From positions 481,478 to 545,477 of the forward strand of contig NZ_JALKAL010000001.1 in NCBI RefSeq assembly GCF_023015765.1: a stretch of 64,000 nt of DNA. The letters run 5' to 3'. The notes below the pieces were generated by a model. It was not told the origin of the DNA and made no database searches. It was given only the letters and a program-made list of their open reading frames with translations. The position numbers and the translations under genes were made by a program. Shown here piece after piece: positions 42,286 to 54,524 of this stretch; within the stretch, counting starts at the first letter, position 1; each line of letters opens with the position of its first letter. Origin of the DNA: Ornithinimicrobium sp. F0845. Its GTDB lineage: Bacteria; Actinomycetota; Actinomycetes; Actinomycetales; Dermatophilaceae.

Positions 42286-43635
42286 GTGGCGCGACTTTTC
42301 GGCACCGATGGAGTGCGCGGACTGGCGAACAAGGACGTGACCGCCGAGCTGGCACTGCAGCTGTCGGTCGCGGTGGCCCACGAGCTCGGCTCCAGCGGCA
42401 CCAGCTACGGCGGTCGTCGCGCGGCGGCGGTCGTCGGCCGTGACCCCCGGGCGTCCGGTGAGTTCCTGAGTGCGGCGGTCATGGCGGGCTTCGCCTCCGC
42501 CGGTGTCGACGTGCTCGACGCGGGCGTCCTCCCGACGCCGGCCATCGCCTACCTCACCGCTCGGATGAACGCCGAGATGGGGGCGGTCCTGTCCGCCTCG
42601 CACAACGCCATGCCGGACAACGGCATCAAGTTCTTCGCCGAGGGTGGCCACAAGCTGGCCGACGCCATCGAGGACGCCATCACCGAGCGCCTCAACAACG
42701 ACTGGGAGCGACCGACGGGCGTGGGCGTCGGGCGGATCCGACCGTTCCCGCAGGGGGCCGACTTCTACATGGAGCACCTGCTGGACTCGGTGCCCGGCCG
42801 GCTGGACGGACTGCACGTGGTCATCGACGCGGCGCACGGTGCCGCCAGCCACGTGGGGCCGGAGGTCTTCCGCCGGGCCGGGGCGACGGTCGACACGATC
42901 GGGGGCGACCCGGACGGGCTCAACATCAACGACGGCTACGGCTCGACCCACATGGGGCTGCTCCAGCAGGCGGTCGTGGACCGCGGCGCGGACCTCGGAT
43001 TCGCCTTCGACGGCGACGCGGACCGCTGCCTGGCGGTCGACGCCGACGGCAACAGCATCGACGGTGACCAGATCATGGCGGTGCTGGCCGTCGACATGAG
43101 GGAGCGCGGCACCCTAGCCAACAACACCCTGGTCGCCACCGTGATGAGCAACCTGGGGCTGCTGCAGGCGATGGACCGCGAGGGCATCGAGGTCGTGCAG
43201 ACGGCCGTCGGGGACCGCTACGTCCTGGAGGCCATGCGCGCGCAGGGTCACACCCTGGGCGGTGAGCAGTCCGGTCACGTCATCATGCTGGACCACGGCA
43301 CGACGGGCGACGGCGTGCTGACCGCGCTGGCGATCGCCCGCCGGGTCCGCGCAGCCGGTCGTCCACTCTCGGAGCTGGCCGCTGTGATGACCCGCCTCCC
43401 GCAGGTGCTGGTCAACGTCAAGGGCGTCGACAAGAGCAAGGTCGACGGCGACGAGGTCGTCCAGGCCGACGTCGCGGCGGTGTCCGCGGAGCTCGACGGC
43501 TCCGGCCGGGTGCTGCTGCGCAAGTCCGGCACGGAGCCGCTGGTCCGGGTGATGGTCGAGGCCGACACCGCGGAGCGGGCTCAGCAGTATGCCGATCGGC
43601 TGGCTGCCGTCGTCCAGTCGCGTCTGGCGCTCTGA
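42286..43635 (+). CDS. glmM: Phosphoglucosamine mutase
   Basis: GlmM turns glucosamine-6-phosphate into glucosamine-1-phosphate for peptidoglycan and UDP-GlcNAc synthesis. The 449-residue product starts at GTG 42286 ([17 protein letters not shown]). The active-site loop [11 protein letters not shown] holds phosphoserine Ser105, DGDADRC binds magnesium, and [14 protein letters not shown] binds phosphate. A TAGTCT hexamer at 42181-42186, just after the rpsI terminator, could be its -10. The glmM after rpsI order is usual in Gram-positives. Confidence 0.97.
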   Translation: MARLFGTDGVRGLANKDVTAELALQLSVAVAHELGSSGTSYGGRRAAAVVGRDPRASGEFLSAAVMAGFASAGVDVLDAGVLPTPAIAYLTARMNAEMGAVLSASHNAMPDNGIKFFAEGGHKLADAIEDAITERLNNDWERPTGVGVGRIRPFPQGADFYMEHLLDSVPGRLDGLHVVIDAAHGAASHVGPEVFRRAGATVDTIGGDPDGLNINDGYGSTHMGLLQQAVVDRGADLGFAFDGDADRCLAVDADGNSIDGDQIMAVLAVDMRERGTLANNTLVATVMSNLGLLQAMDREGIEVVQTAVGDRYVLEAMRAQGHTLGGEQSGHVIMLDHGTTGDGVLTALAIARRVRAAGRPLSELAAVMTRLPQVLVNVKGVDKSKVDGDEVVQADVAAVSAELDGSGRVLLRKSGTEPLVRVMVEADTAERAQQYADRLAAVVQSRLAL

Positions 43636-43638
43636 CGC

Positions 43639-45606
43639 GTGAGCAACTCCCTCGTCCTGGAGCGGCTACTGCCCTCCGCCGTCCGGCCCCGCGCACTCCG
43701 GGGGTGGGTCTCCTGGCTGACCGCGCTCCTGGCCGCGGTCGCCGTGCTGGCCGGTGGCGCCCAGGGGGCAACCGCCGCCCTGGACGGCACCGAGGACGAC
43801 CTCGGGGCGCGCTCGCTCAAGGAGGACTCGTGGAGCGACCCGGCCCTGGAGCCCGAGGACATCACGCGGTTCGGGCCGGTCCATCCGATGACCCCGCCGA
43901 TGGACGAGCTCCATCGTGACCCGAGCTACTACGACGACGGGTGCCATGTGGGTCGCGCGGGCACCACGGTGCGCCCCGGGTGCACCTACGGCGTGACCGA
44001 CAGCGAGATCACGGTGGCGGTGCTCGGCAGTTCCAAGATCGGCCAGCTCTTTCCCGCGCTGGAGGAGATCGCCCTGCGCGAGGGCTGGTCCCTGAGGATG
44101 TACACCAAGCAGGCCTGTGCCTTCGTGAAGGATGCTCCGCCCGCCCCGGGCTACCCCGAGTGCGACCTCTACAACGACGCGGTGCGCACGCACCTGGAGG
44201 CCGACCCGCCGGACCTGGTCCTGACCAGCGGCATGCGCACTGACGTGGCCCAGGGCTACCTGAGCGCCTGGAGGTTCCTGGAGGACCTCGGGGTCGAGCA
44301 GATCGTGGCGCTGTGGGACACCCCGGTGCCCGACGGCAACCCCAACACCTGCATCGCCGACGCCCTCCAGAACGACGGCGACCTCACGGAGTGCGCCATG
44401 CCGCTGGAGGACCGCCGTAGCGGCAACCCGTCGCTGCGGATGGCCGCGTCGTGGGTGGACTCGGCGACCTTCGTCAACCTGCGCGACTGGGTGTGTCCGG
44501 TGTCGGAGCTCAGCCCCCAGTGCCCGGCCGTGGTCGGTCGCGCCCAGATCTATGCCTCGGGCTCGCACATGTCTCAGGGCTACGCGCCCACCCTCACCGA
44601 TCCGATCCACCAGCGGTTGTACGAGGCCGGCATGGCGCAGTACCGCCCGTCGGTCGACCGCGTGTCCGGTTCGGACCGCTACGAGACGGCCGCCCTCCTC
44701 TCCCGGGACGTGGAGCCGGGGGGCCGGGTGTTCGTGGTCAGCGGACACGACTATCCCGACGCGCTCGCGGCCGCGGCCAAGGCCGGGCACACCGGTGGTG
44801 CCGTGCTGCTCACACAGCCCACCGCCCTGCCCATCGCCACCCGGGAGGCCCTGATCCGGCTGGAGCCCTCAGAGATCATCGTGGCCGGCGGGCCCAACGC
44901 GGTCAGCGAAGGCGTCCTGGACCAGCTCCGCACCCTGGGGCCGCACGTCCAGCGGGTCGCGGGGACGGACCGTTACCAGACGGCCGCGGAGATCTCCCGG
45001 CTGGCGCCGGTGACCTCGGGCGGTGTCGTCTACGTCGCGACGGGCGCGGGCTTCGCGGACGCCCTCGCCGCAGCGGCCCAGGCCGGACAGCGGGACGCTC
45101 CGATCCTGCTGGTGCGACCAGACTCGATCCCGGTGTTCACCACGGATGCCCTGGAGGAGCTGAGTCCCCGCACGATCATCGTGGCCGGGGGACCGGGCGC
45201 TGTCTCCGACGACGTGGTCGCCGGGCTGGAGTACTTTGCCTGGGACGAGGTCGTGCGCCGTGGCGGCGCAGACCGCTACGAGACCGCGGCCGCGTTGGCC
45301 GAGGACACGGCGCCGGGGACGGTGCTGCACGTCGGGGTCGGGAGCAACTTCGCCGACTCCCTGGCCGCAGCGCCCCTCTCCGCGGCGGCGGAGGGTGCCG
45401 TGCTCCTGGTCCCCTCCGACCGCGTGCCCGGCACCACGGCCCAGGCGATCGAGACGCTCGCCCCCGCGAGCATCGTCCTCACCGGTGGCACGTCCGCGGT
45501 GAGCGAGGAGACCAAGCGAGCGCTCATCAGGCTCGTCCCCCCGGCTGAGCCGCCGCCCACCGTGCCGATGAGGTCAGCCCTCTCGCTCGGCCACACACTC
45601 CGCTGA
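43639..45606 (+). CDS. Exported protein with degenerate SGNH domain and three cell-wall-binding (CWB2) repeats
   Basis: The 655-residue product has a signal peptide (WLTALLAAVAVLAGGAQGATA). Residues about 100-325 resemble the SGNH domain that ends OafB-type acyltransferases (GCHVGRAGT, CTYG, ALEEIALREGWSLRMYTKQACAF, WVDSATFVNLRDWVCP). The nucleophile motif GDS is changed to GSS (130-132) and the DxxH motif to SGSH (307-310), so the catalytic Asp is lost while Ser132 and His310 remain. Residues about 340-640 hold three CWB2 repeats (DRVSGSDRYETA, QRVAGTDRYQTA, RRGGADRYETA), which attach proteins to wall polymers. It begins 3 bases after glmM. A wall-bound binding or esterase-like protein; activity doubtful. 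Confidence 0.85.
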   Translation: MSNSLVLERLLPSAVRPRALRGWVSWLTALLAAVAVLAGGAQGATAALDGTEDDLGARSLKEDSWSDPALEPEDITRFGPVHPMTPPMDELHRDPSYYDDGCHVGRAGTTVRPGCTYGVTDSEITVAVLGSSKIGQLFPALEEIALREGWSLRMYTKQACAFVKDAPPAPGYPECDLYNDAVRTHLEADPPDLVLTSGMRTDVAQGYLSAWRFLEDLGVEQIVALWDTPVPDGNPNTCIADALQNDGDLTECAMPLEDRRSGNPSLRMAASWVDSATFVNLRDWVCPVSELSPQCPAVVGRAQIYASGSHMSQGYAPTLTDPIHQRLYEAGMAQYRPSVDRVSGSDRYETAALLSRDVEPGGRVFVVSGHDYPDALAAAAKAGHTGGAVLLTQPTALPIATREALIRLEPSEIIVAGGPNAVSEGVLDQLRTLGPHVQRVAGTDRYQTAAEISRLAPVTSGGVVYVATGAGFADALAAAAQAGQRDAPILLVRPDSIPVFTTDALEELSPRTIIVAGGPGAVSDDVVAGLEYFAWDEVVRRGGADRYETAAALAEDTAPGTVLHVGVGSNFADSLAAAPLSAAAEGAVLLVPSDRVPGTTAQAIETLAPASIVLTGGTSAVSEETKRALIRLVPPAEPPPTVPMRSALSLGHTLR

Positions 45607-45686
45607 CCCGAACGCGCTCACGGCGTGCACATCAGCCCGACGCTGACCTCGTTCGGCCTCGAGGTGCGCCCGGTCGGAGCAGGGAG

Positions 45687-46192
45687 TCAGACCAGGTGCT
45701 CGAGCAGGCCGGTGTCCACGTTGTAGAGGAAGCCGCCGACCTTGGCGCGTGCGCCGATGAGCGGGTGGCTGGTCACGCGGTGGACGTCCTCCACGAGGGC
45801 GGCGCGCTGGTCGGGGACCACGTGGAAGTGCTGCCACCAGGCGTCCATCCCGGAGAGCTCGGTGATCTTGTCGCGGAACTCGTTCTCGGACATCTTGGAC
45901 ATGGCGCACCGGGTGTGCGGGACGATCATGATCCGCTCGACGTTGAGCAGGTGCACCCCCAGCACGAGAGCCTCCAGCGCGGCGTCGGTGACCCGGCCGC
46001 CGGGGTTGCGGAAGATCTTGGCGTCGCCGTGCGTCAGACCCACCATCGCCAGCGGCTCGATGCGTGAGTCCATGCAGGTGACGATGGCCACACCCGCTCG
46101 GGCGATGCCGTCGAAACCGCCGAGCCCGAAGGCCTGACCGTAGGCCTGGTTGTGCTCCAGCAGGTCCGCGAAGTCGTCCGGGGAGGGGCCCA

Positions 46193-46193
<1 letters not shown>
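45687..46193 (-). CDS. Beta-class carbonic anhydrase
   Basis: The enzyme hydrates CO2 to bicarbonate. The 168-residue product starts at ATG 46193, overlapping the fumarase stop by one base (TGATG); the frame further upstream lies within fumarase. The zinc ligands are Cys40, His93 and Cys96, and Asp42 with Arg44 form the conserved dyad in TCMDSR. FRNPGGR is also typical. Being coupled to a TCA-cycle enzyme, it may serve anaplerosis or pH balance; that link is inferred. Confidence 0.93.
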
Positions 46194-47926
<1,733 letters not shown>

Positions 47927-48001
47927 GGCTGAAGCCTAAACCGTGCAGACACAGCGTCCGCGGGGTGGCGCAGGTCACACATTCCGTGTTCTATGGGAGC
48001 G

Positions 48002-48014
48002 GTACACGGTGTAC
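48002..48014. promoter_or_regulatory. Palindromic operator-like site before the sugar importer
   Basis: GTACAC-G-GTGTAC is a perfect 13-bp inverted repeat about 90 bases before the binding-protein gene. A direct repeat of TCCGGGT follows (48015-48032 area). A repressor site for sugar control is plausible, but no regulator gene lies next to it. Confidence 0.45.
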
Positions 48015-48105
48015 TCCGGGTCACATCCGGGTGAACGAACGTGGTTGCCCGACACGGACGGTCACCTGGGGCGACCCGGACCACGAGCTGACGAAGGAGC
48101 CAGAT

Positions 48106-49410
48106 GTGAGCAGACACAGATCACCCTCCAGGGTGGCCGTGGCACTCTGCGCCGCGACGGTGCTGGTCGGACTGACGGCCTGCGGCGGCGGCGAGGACAG
48201 CACGCACCTGACCTGGTACATCAACCCCGACGGTGGTGGATCGAACCCGGAGGGTGGAGGCCAGGCCCAGATCGCCGCCCAGTGCACGGAGCAGGCGGGC
48301 GGCGCCTATTCCATCGAGGTCCAGCTGTTGCCCAACAGTGCGAGCGACCAGCGCCAGCAGCTGCTCCGCAGACTGGCCGGCAGTGACGCGAGCGTCGACC
48401 TGATGAGCCTGGACCCGCCGTTCATCCCGGAGTTCGCCCAGGCCGGCTTCCTGGCACCGGTGCCGGAGGACATGGTCGAGACCTTCACCGAGGACCGGGT
48501 CGAGTCATCGGTCACCGCCTCGACGTGGAACGAGGAACTGGTGGCCGTCCCGTTCTGGGCGAACACCCAGCTGCTCTGGTATCGCAAGAGTGTGGCGGAG
48601 GCGGCCGGTCTGGATGTCGAGGGCGGCAACGTGACCTGGCAGCAGCTCGTCGAGGCGGCGGAGGCGCAGGACGTGACGATCGGCGTCCAGGCCAACAGGT
48701 ACGAGGGATACACCGTGTGGATCAACGCCCTGATCGCCGGAGCCGGCGGAGAGATCCTGGTCAACCCCGGCCCGGACCTGGATGACATCGAGCTGGGCCT
48801 GGACAGCGAGGCCGGTCGGGCGGCGGCGGACATCGTCCGTTCGGTCGCTGACGCCGGGGTCGGCGGTCCGTCGATGGGCACCGCCGACGAGACGGTGGCC
48901 CTGAACCTCTTCCAGGACCCCGACACCAGCGGGTTCCTGGTGAACTGGCCCTACGTGTGGGCCGCCTTCCCCGCCAACGGTGTCGAGTTCATCGACGACA
49001 TCGGCTGGGCGATGTATCCAGCGACCAGCGACGAGGGCGACCCCGCGCCACCCTACGGCGGCATCTCCATCGGGGTCGGTGCCTTCACCGAGGACCCCGA
49101 CCTGGCCTACCAAGCCGCTGAGTGCATCACCAACCACGAGCACCAGGTGCTCTACATGACCGGCACCGGCAACCCGGCCTCGCGTGCCGCTGTGTTCGAC
49201 GAGGCCGAGGTCGTCGAGCAGTTCCCGATGGCCGACGTGATCCGCGACTCGCTCGAGCAGGCCGTGCCGCGACCGCAGACCCAGTTCTACGGCGACCTGT
49301 CGACCGCCATCCAACGTGTGTGGAGCCCACCGGACGGCGTGACCGAGGACACGCCCGCCGAGTCCGCCACACTGATCATGCAGGTTCTGAGGGGAGAGGC
49401 ATTGCTGTGA
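48106..49410 (+). CDS. Sugar ABC transporter substrate-binding lipoprotein
   Basis: This is a family 1 extracellular solute-binding protein. The start is GTG 48106 with AAGGAG seven bases upstream; the longer open frame has no signal peptide. The 434-residue product has a lipobox LTAC (Cys26). SLDPPFIPEFAQAGFLAPV, VAVPFWANTQLLWYRK and GGISIGVGAFTEDPDLAYQAAECI are typical. The gene order binding protein, two permeases, ATPase matches the trehalose importer LpqY-SugABC of mycobacteria, so a trehalose or related alpha-glucoside substrate is a fair guess but not shown. Confidence 0.9.
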   Translation: MSRHRSPSRVAVALCAATVLVGLTACGGGEDSTHLTWYINPDGGGSNPEGGGQAQIAAQCTEQAGGAYSIEVQLLPNSASDQRQQLLRRLAGSDASVDLMSLDPPFIPEFAQAGFLAPVPEDMVETFTEDRVESSVTASTWNEELVAVPFWANTQLLWYRKSVAEAAGLDVEGGNVTWQQLVEAAEAQDVTIGVQANRYEGYTVWINALIAGAGGEILVNPGPDLDDIELGLDSEAGRAAADIVRSVADAGVGGPSMGTADETVALNLFQDPDTSGFLVNWPYVWAAFPANGVEFIDDIGWAMYPATSDEGDPAPPYGGISIGVGAFTEDPDLAYQAAECITNHEHQVLYMTGTGNPASRAAVFDEAEVVEQFPMADVIRDSLEQAVPRPQTQFYGDLSTAIQRVWSPPDGVTEDTPAESATLIMQVLRGEALL

Positions 49411-50357
49411 GCACCGTCACCGACACACCCCAGACACGCAGGCGGGACCAGCACCGACCCAAGCTCTCGGACCGTGCCCGGGCCGAGCGCAAGCTCGGGT
49501 GGAAGCTCGCCGGTCCGGCTTTCGTCATCATGCTGGCGGTCACCGCCTACCCCATCCTCCAGGCGGTCTGGCTGTCGTTCTTCCGCTACCGGTTGACCGA
49601 CCCGGACGCTCGCGAGTTCATCTTCCTGAGCAACTACTCGGTGATCTTCACCGACTCGCTCTTCTACCAGGCGCTGTGGAACACCGTGTTCATCACGGTG
49701 GTGACCGTGGCCGTCGAGCTGGTGCTGGGCTTCGCGATCGCCATGCTGATGCACCGGATCGTGCTGCCCCGCAGGACCCTGCGCACGATCGTGCTCATCC
49801 CCTACTCCATCATCACGGTGGTCTCCGCGTTCGCGTGGCTCTACAGCTTCCGGACCGACACGGGCTACGTCAACGGCTGGTTGAACACCCTGACCTTCGG
49901 CGCGTGGGACGCGACGTTCGACTGGTTCGGCAGCTGGCTGCCGGCCATGGGCGTGATCATGATCTCGGAGATCTGGAAGACCACGCCCTTCATGTCGCTG
50001 CTGCTGCTGGCCGGCCTCGCCCAGATCGACAGCGCGATGGAGGAGGCTGCCAAGGTGGACGGCGCCACGTTCTGGCAGCGGCTGTTCCGGGTGATCCTGC
50101 CCAACATGAAGGCGGCCATCATGGTGGCGGTCCTGTTCCGCACCCTGGACGCCTTCCGCATCTTCGACAACGTCTTCGTCATGACACGAGGAGCCAACAA
50201 CACAGAGACACTGTCCACGCTGGCCTATAAACAGACCATCGACCGGGTCGAGATAGGGATGGGGTCGGCGTTGTCCGTGGTCCTCTTCCTGCTCGTCTTC
50301 GCGATCGCCCTGATCTTCATCAGAGGCTTCAAGGTCGACCTGGCCGGATCGAAGTAG
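49407..50357 (+). CDS. Sugar ABC transporter permease (SugA/MalF type)
   Basis: The start is GTG 49407, overlapping the binding-protein stop by 4 bases (GTGA). The 316-residue product has six hydrophobic segments and the cytoplasmic EAA loop EEAAKVDGATFWQRLFRVILP, which contacts the ATPase. The N-terminus is a basic tail (RRRDQHRPKLSDRARAERK). It forms the channel with the next gene product. Confidence 0.93.
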   Translation: MSTVTDTPQTRRRDQHRPKLSDRARAERKLGWKLAGPAFVIMLAVTAYPILQAVWLSFFRYRLTDPDAREFIFLSNYSVIFTDSLFYQALWNTVFITVVTVAVELVLGFAIAMLMHRIVLPRRTLRTIVLIPYSIITVVSAFAWLYSFRTDTGYVNGWLNTLTFGAWDATFDWFGSWLPAMGVIMISEIWKTTPFMSLLLLAGLAQIDSAMEEAAKVDGATFWQRLFRVILPNMKAAIMVAVLFRTLDAFRIFDNVFVMTRGANNTETLSTLAYKQTIDRVEIGMGSALSVVLFLLVFAIALIFIRGFKVDLAGSK

Positions 50358-50369
50358 AAGGAGGCTGAC

Positions 50370-51206
50370 ATGGACGCCACACCGAAGCAGAAGTGGAGCT
50401 TGGCCGCTGTCTCGATCCCGGTCATGCTCTGGACCCTCATCCCGCTGTTCTGGATCTTCTCCCTCGCGGTGAAGCCGCAGTCGATCCAGGCGGACAACAA
50501 GTACTTCCCCCGCGAGTTCTCCTGGGAGAACTTCCAGCTCATCACGACGGGGACCGCCAGCAACCTGTTCAACCCGGCGCTGGTGAACTCCATCGTGGTC
50601 TGCCTGATCGCCACCGTGATCAGCGTCGTGCTCGCCACGTTCTGCGCCTACGCCATCGCCCGGCTGAACTTCCCGGGCAAGAAGCTGATCCTGCTGGTCT
50701 CCCTGGCGGTGTCGTTCTTCCCCGTGATCTCGCTGGTCACGCCACTGTTCGACCTGTGGCGCAACATCGGGCTGTTCGACACCATCCCCGGCCTGGTCAT
50801 CCCCTACCTGTCACTCACCCTGCCCCTGTCGATCTGGGTGCTGTCCGCCTTCTTCCAGCAGATCCCGTGGGAGATGGAGCAGGCCGCGCAGGTCGACGGA
50901 GCCACCAGCTGGCAGGCGTTCCGCAGGGTGATCGTGCCGCTGGCGGCCCCCGGGGTCTTCACCACCGCGCTGATCACCTTCTTCACCGCGTGGAACGACT
51001 TCGTCTTCGCGATCTCGTTGACCTCGGAGAACGCCCGCACCGTCCCGGCGGCGCTGGCCTTCTTCACCGGTGCCAGCCAGTTCGAGCAACCCACCGGAGC
51101 CATCTCCGCGGCTGCTGTCATCGTCACCATCCCCGTCGTGATCCTGGTCCTCATCTTCCAGAAGCGCATCGTGGCCGGGCTGACCTCCGGCGCCGTCAAG
51201 GGCTGA
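50370..51206 (+). CDS. Sugar ABC transporter permease (SugB/MalG type)
   Basis: The 278-residue product has six hydrophobic segments and the EAA loop MEQAAQVDGATSWQAFRRVIVP. A strong AAGGAGG precedes ATG 50370. It lies 12 bases after the partner permease and 27 before the ATPase. Confidence 0.93.
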   Translation: MDATPKQKWSLAAVSIPVMLWTLIPLFWIFSLAVKPQSIQADNKYFPREFSWENFQLITTGTASNLFNPALVNSIVVCLIATVISVVLATFCAYAIARLNFPGKKLILLVSLAVSFFPVISLVTPLFDLWRNIGLFDTIPGLVIPYLSLTLPLSIWVLSAFFQQIPWEMEQAAQVDGATSWQAFRRVIVPLAAPGVFTTALITFFTAWNDFVFAISLTSENARTVPAALAFFTGASQFEQPTGAISAAAVIVTIPVVILVLIFQKRIVAGLTSGAVKG

Positions 51207-51233
51207 GGCCCGCTCAACCCAAGGAGAACCTCA

Positions 51234-52487
51234 ATGGCACAGATTCAGCTCAACGAGATCGGCAAGACCTACGCCGACGGCTACGAGGCGGTCAAGGCGG
51301 TCAGCATGGACATCGCGGACGGCGAGTTCATGATCCTGGTCGGCCCCTCGGGCTGCGGCAAGTCCACCCTGCTGCGGATGGTCGTCGGGCTGGAGGACAT
51401 CACCTCCGGCGACCTGTCGATCGACGGCAAGCGGGTCAACGAGCTCGCGCCCCGCGACCGCAACCTGTCGATGGTCTTCCAGAACTACGCGCTCTACCCG
51501 CACCTGACCGTCTACGAGAACATCGCGTTCCCGCTGCGCCTGACCAAGGGCGCGATCAGTGATGACGAGATCAAGCGGCGAGTCTCCGAGGCGGCCGACC
51601 TGCTCGAGCTCAACGACCACCTCGAGCGCAAGCCGGCCAACCTCTCAGGTGGCCAGCGCCAGCGGGTCGCGATGGGCCGGGCCATCGTGCGGGACGCGGA
51701 CGCGTTCCTGTTCGACGAGCCGCTGTCCAACCTGGACGCCAAGCTGCGCGGTCAGATGCGCACGGAGATCGCCAGGATGCAGCGGCGCCTGGGCGTCACC
51801 ACCATCTACGTGACGCACGACCAGACCGAGGCGATGACGCTGGGCGACCGGGTCACCGTGCTCAAGAAGGGTGTCGTGCAGCAGATCGCCTCACCGCGCG
51901 AGCTCTACGAGCAGCCGGTCAACCTCTTCGTGGCCGGGTTCATCGGCTCCCCACCGATGAACTTCCTGCCCGCGCGGGTGCAGGGCAACAGCCTGCAGCT
52001 GCCGTTCTGCGAGGTCAGCTTCGGCGAGGAGTTCGCCGGCAAGGTCGCCGGCAAGGAGCTGGTGATCGTCGGCCTGCGGCCGGAGTTCGTCAAGGACTCC
52101 GCGATCCAGGAGCCCACGGCCAACGCGATCCACTTCGAGGCGGACGTGGACGTCACCGAGTGGCTGGGCAACGAGCTCTACGCCTACGTGCCGTTCGAGG
52201 CGGACGCCTCGGTGCAGGCAAAGCTCGACGAGCTGGACCGTGACCTCGACGGCGAGGGCATGCGCACCCAGATGGTGGTCAACCTCGAGTCGCGCTCCCG
52301 CGTCCGGGAGGGTGAGCGGGCGAAGTTCTTCTTCGACCCGATGCTGATGCACGTCTTCGACCCGGAGACCGGGGAGAACCTCACCCGCGACGAGGACGCG
52401 GCGCAGCGGATCGCGAGCGAGAGCGAGGAGGACCGCAAGCGCGCCCTCGAGCGCGCCAAGCGGCAGGAGGCCGAGGCCAGCGCCTGA
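51234..52487 (+). CDS. Sugar ABC transporter ATP-binding protein (SugC/MsmX/UgpC type)
   Basis: The 417-residue ATPase has Walker [10 protein letters not shown], the signature [20 protein letters not shown] and Walker [12 protein letters not shown]. The C-terminal TOBE-type domain ([26 protein letters not shown]) has an unusually long insert and a charged tail ending KRQEAEASA; the family is usually 360-400 residues. AAGGAG precedes ATG 51234. It ends one base before the convergent kinase gene. Confidence 0.94.
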   Translation: MAQIQLNEIGKTYADGYEAVKAVSMDIADGEFMILVGPSGCGKSTLLRMVVGLEDITSGDLSIDGKRVNELAPRDRNLSMVFQNYALYPHLTVYENIAFPLRLTKGAISDDEIKRRVSEAADLLELNDHLERKPANLSGGQRQRVAMGRAIVRDADAFLFDEPLSNLDAKLRGQMRTEIARMQRRLGVTTIYVTHDQTEAMTLGDRVTVLKKGVVQQIASPRELYEQPVNLFVAGFIGSPPMNFLPARVQGNSLQLPFCEVSFGEEFAGKVAGKELVIVGLRPEFVKDSAIQEPTANAIHFEADVDVTEWLGNELYAYVPFEADASVQAKLDELDRDLDGEGMRTQMVVNLESRSRVREGERAKFFFDPMLMHVFDPETGENLTRDEDAAQRIASESEEDRKRALERAKRQEAEASA

Positions 52488-52488
52488 C

Positions 52489-53421
52489 TCAGGCAGACAG
52501 GTCGGAGCGGGTCGGTGCTGCGGCACCGGCCCGCTCGATCGTCCAGTGGGCACAGGCCGCCGCGCGCTCCACGGCAGGCAGTATGTCGCGCAGCCCGGCG
52601 GTCCGCAGGCGCCCCCGGGCACCAGGGTCGCCCAGGTAGCCGGCGTCGAGCAGCCCGGAGAGCAACCCGGCCATGAAGGAGTCACCGGCGCCGACCGTGT
52701 CGACGACCTGGGCTGGTGCCGCGGTCAGGAGATGCTGGTCGCCCGTCGCGGGCAGGTGCAGCAGGGCCCCCTCCGAGCCCCTGGTGACGACCACGACCGC
52801 GGGACCCAGCCGGCCCCAGAGGTGGGCGACCTGCTCGACCGTCGCCCCGGCATACAGCCACCCGATGTCCTCGTCGCTGGCCTTGACCGCGTCGGCCCGG
52901 CCGATGAGCTCCTCGACGCGGGCGCGGACGTCGTGTGGCTCGCCCATGATGCTGGGCCGCAGGTTGGGGTCGTAGCTCACGGTGGTCGCTGCCCGTGCCC
53001 TCTGCAGCGTCTCCAGGACGCGGCTGGCCCCGGGCTCCAGGGTGGCCGCGATGGATCCCGTGTGCACGTGAGCGGTCCCCGCGAGGTCCACGGCTGGGAT
53101 GTCCCAGGCGAGATCGAAGTCGTAGGTCGCGCCGCCCTCGGCGTCCAGGCGCGCGGTGGCGGTGGACGTGCGCGGCGCCACCGCCCCCGGGACGAGCCGG
53201 AGACCGGCGGCGGTGAGGTGCTCGGCGACGCGGGTGCCCCGGGCGTCGGGCCCGAGGTGGGTGAGGAAGTCGACCGGGTGCCCCAGACGGGCCAGACCCA
53301 TGGCGACATTGGCAGGGGACCCCCCGACATACTCCCGCTGACCCTCGGCGCCGCCGACGATGTCGATGAGCGCCTCACCGATGACGAGGGTGCGCCCGGC
53401 GCGCCCAGTTGTGGGTGGCAT
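52489..53421 (-). CDS. PfkB family carbohydrate kinase (fructokinase-like)
   Basis: PfkB kinases phosphorylate sugars with ATP. The 310-residue product has the N-terminal glycine pair (VGGSPANVAMGLARLG) and the catalytic motif DTVGAGDSFMAGLLSG with its catalytic Asp. Sequence alone favours a fructokinase- or ribokinase-like enzyme. It follows glpX by 4 bases on the same strand, so both may act on fructose phosphates. Confidence 0.9.
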   Translation of the reverse strand: MPPTTGRAGRTLVIGEALIDIVGGAEGQREYVGGSPANVAMGLARLGHPVDFLTHLGPDARGTRVAEHLTAAGLRLVPGAVAPRTSTATARLDAEGGATYDFDLAWDIPAVDLAGTAHVHTGSIAATLEPGASRVLETLQRARAATTVSYDPNLRPSIMGEPHDVRARVEELIGRADAVKASDEDIGWLYAGATVEQVAHLWGRLGPAVVVVTRGSEGALLHLPATGDQHLLTAAPAQVVDTVGAGDSFMAGLLSGLLDAGYLGDPGARGRLRTAGLRDILPAVERAAACAHWTIERAGAAAPTRSDLSA

Positions 53422-53425
53422 GGGC

Positions 53426-54451
53426 TCAGCCTGACGCCCCGCGCCCGACGAGGTTGGCCACCTTGTCGAGCCGGTGGTGTGCCTGGACCTCGCGGATGGT
53501 GCCGGACTTGGAACGCATCACCAGGGACTGGGTGACCGCCGACCCCGCGCCGGCGTAGCGGACGCCGCGCAACAGCTCACCGTTGGTGATGCCGGTCGCC
53601 ACGAAGAAGCAGTTGTCGCCGGTGACCAGGTCGTCGGTGGCCAGGACCGCGTCCAGGTCGTGACCGGCGTCGAGAGCACGTTGTCGCTCGTCGTCGTCCT
53701 TGGGCCAGAGCTTGCCCTGGATCACCCCGCCGATGGCCTTGACGGCGCAGGCCGTGATGATGCCCTCTGGGGTGCCGCCGATGCCCAGCAGCATGTCGAT
53801 GCCGGAGGTCTCGCGGGCGGCCGCGATGCCGCCGGCGACGTCGCCGTCGGTGATGAACTTCAGCCGCGCGCCGGCCTCCCGCACCTCCTGCGCGAGCTGG
53901 TCGTGGCGGGGGCGGTCGAGCATCACGACGGTGACGTCCTCGACGCCGCGCTTCTTGGCCTTGGCGACCCTCCGGACGTTCTCCTTGACCGGCAGCCGGA
54001 TGTCCACCACGTCGCCGGCCTCGGGACCGACCACCAGCTTGTCCATGTAGAACACTGCGCTCGGGTCATACATCGTCCCCTTCTCCGAGACCGCCATAAC
54101 CGCGATGGCGTTGTCCATGCCCTTGGCGGTCAGCGTCGTCCCGTCGATCGGGTCCACGGCGACGTCGACCTTGGGCCCGGTCCCGTCGCCGACCCTCTCG
54201 CCGTTGAACAGCATCGGGGCCTCGTCCTTCTCGCCCTCGCCGATGACGACGATGCCGTCCATCGCGACCCCCGAGATGACCTTGCGCATCGCCGCGACGG
54301 CCGCGCCGTCGGCGCGGTTCTTGTCACCCATGCCCACCCAGCGCGCGGCAGCCAGGGCCGCGGCCTCGGTCACGCGCACGAGCTCCAGCGCCAGGTTGCG
54401 GTCCGGGAGCACGGACTGGTGAGAAGTGCTGCGGGCGTCCTCGGTGGGCAT
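53426..54451 (-). CDS. glpX: Class II fructose-1,6-bisphosphatase
   Basis: GlpX removes the 1-phosphate of fructose-1,6-bisphosphate in gluconeogenesis. The 341-residue product has [13 protein letters not shown] and [14 protein letters not shown], the metal and substrate sites, plus the later [19 protein letters not shown] precedes the start. As in mycobacteria it is next to a divergent DUF4245 gene, with xseB, xseA and ispH nearby. Confidence 0.96.
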   Translation of the reverse strand: MPTEDARSTSHQSVLPDRNLALELVRVTEAAALAAARWVGMGDKNRADGAAVAAMRKVISGVAMDGIVVIGEGEKDEAPMLFNGERVGDGTGPKVDVAVDPIDGTTLTAKGMDNAIAVMAVSEKGTMYDPSAVFYMDKLVVGPEAGDVVDIRLPVKENVRRVAKAKKRGVEDVTVVMLDRPRHDQLAQEVREAGARLKFITDGDVAGGIAAARETSGIDMLLGIGGTPEGIITACAVKAIGGVIQGKLWPKDDDERQRALDAGHDLDAVLATDDLVTGDNCFFVATGITNGELLRGVRYAGAGSAVTQSLVMRSKSGTIREVQAHHRLDKVANLVGRGASG

Positions 54452-54524
54452 GGTGGCTCCTTGGGGGCAGGCGTCATTGCTGGCTCGACACTACCCGTCC
54501 GGCACGAGATGGGACCATAGGAGC

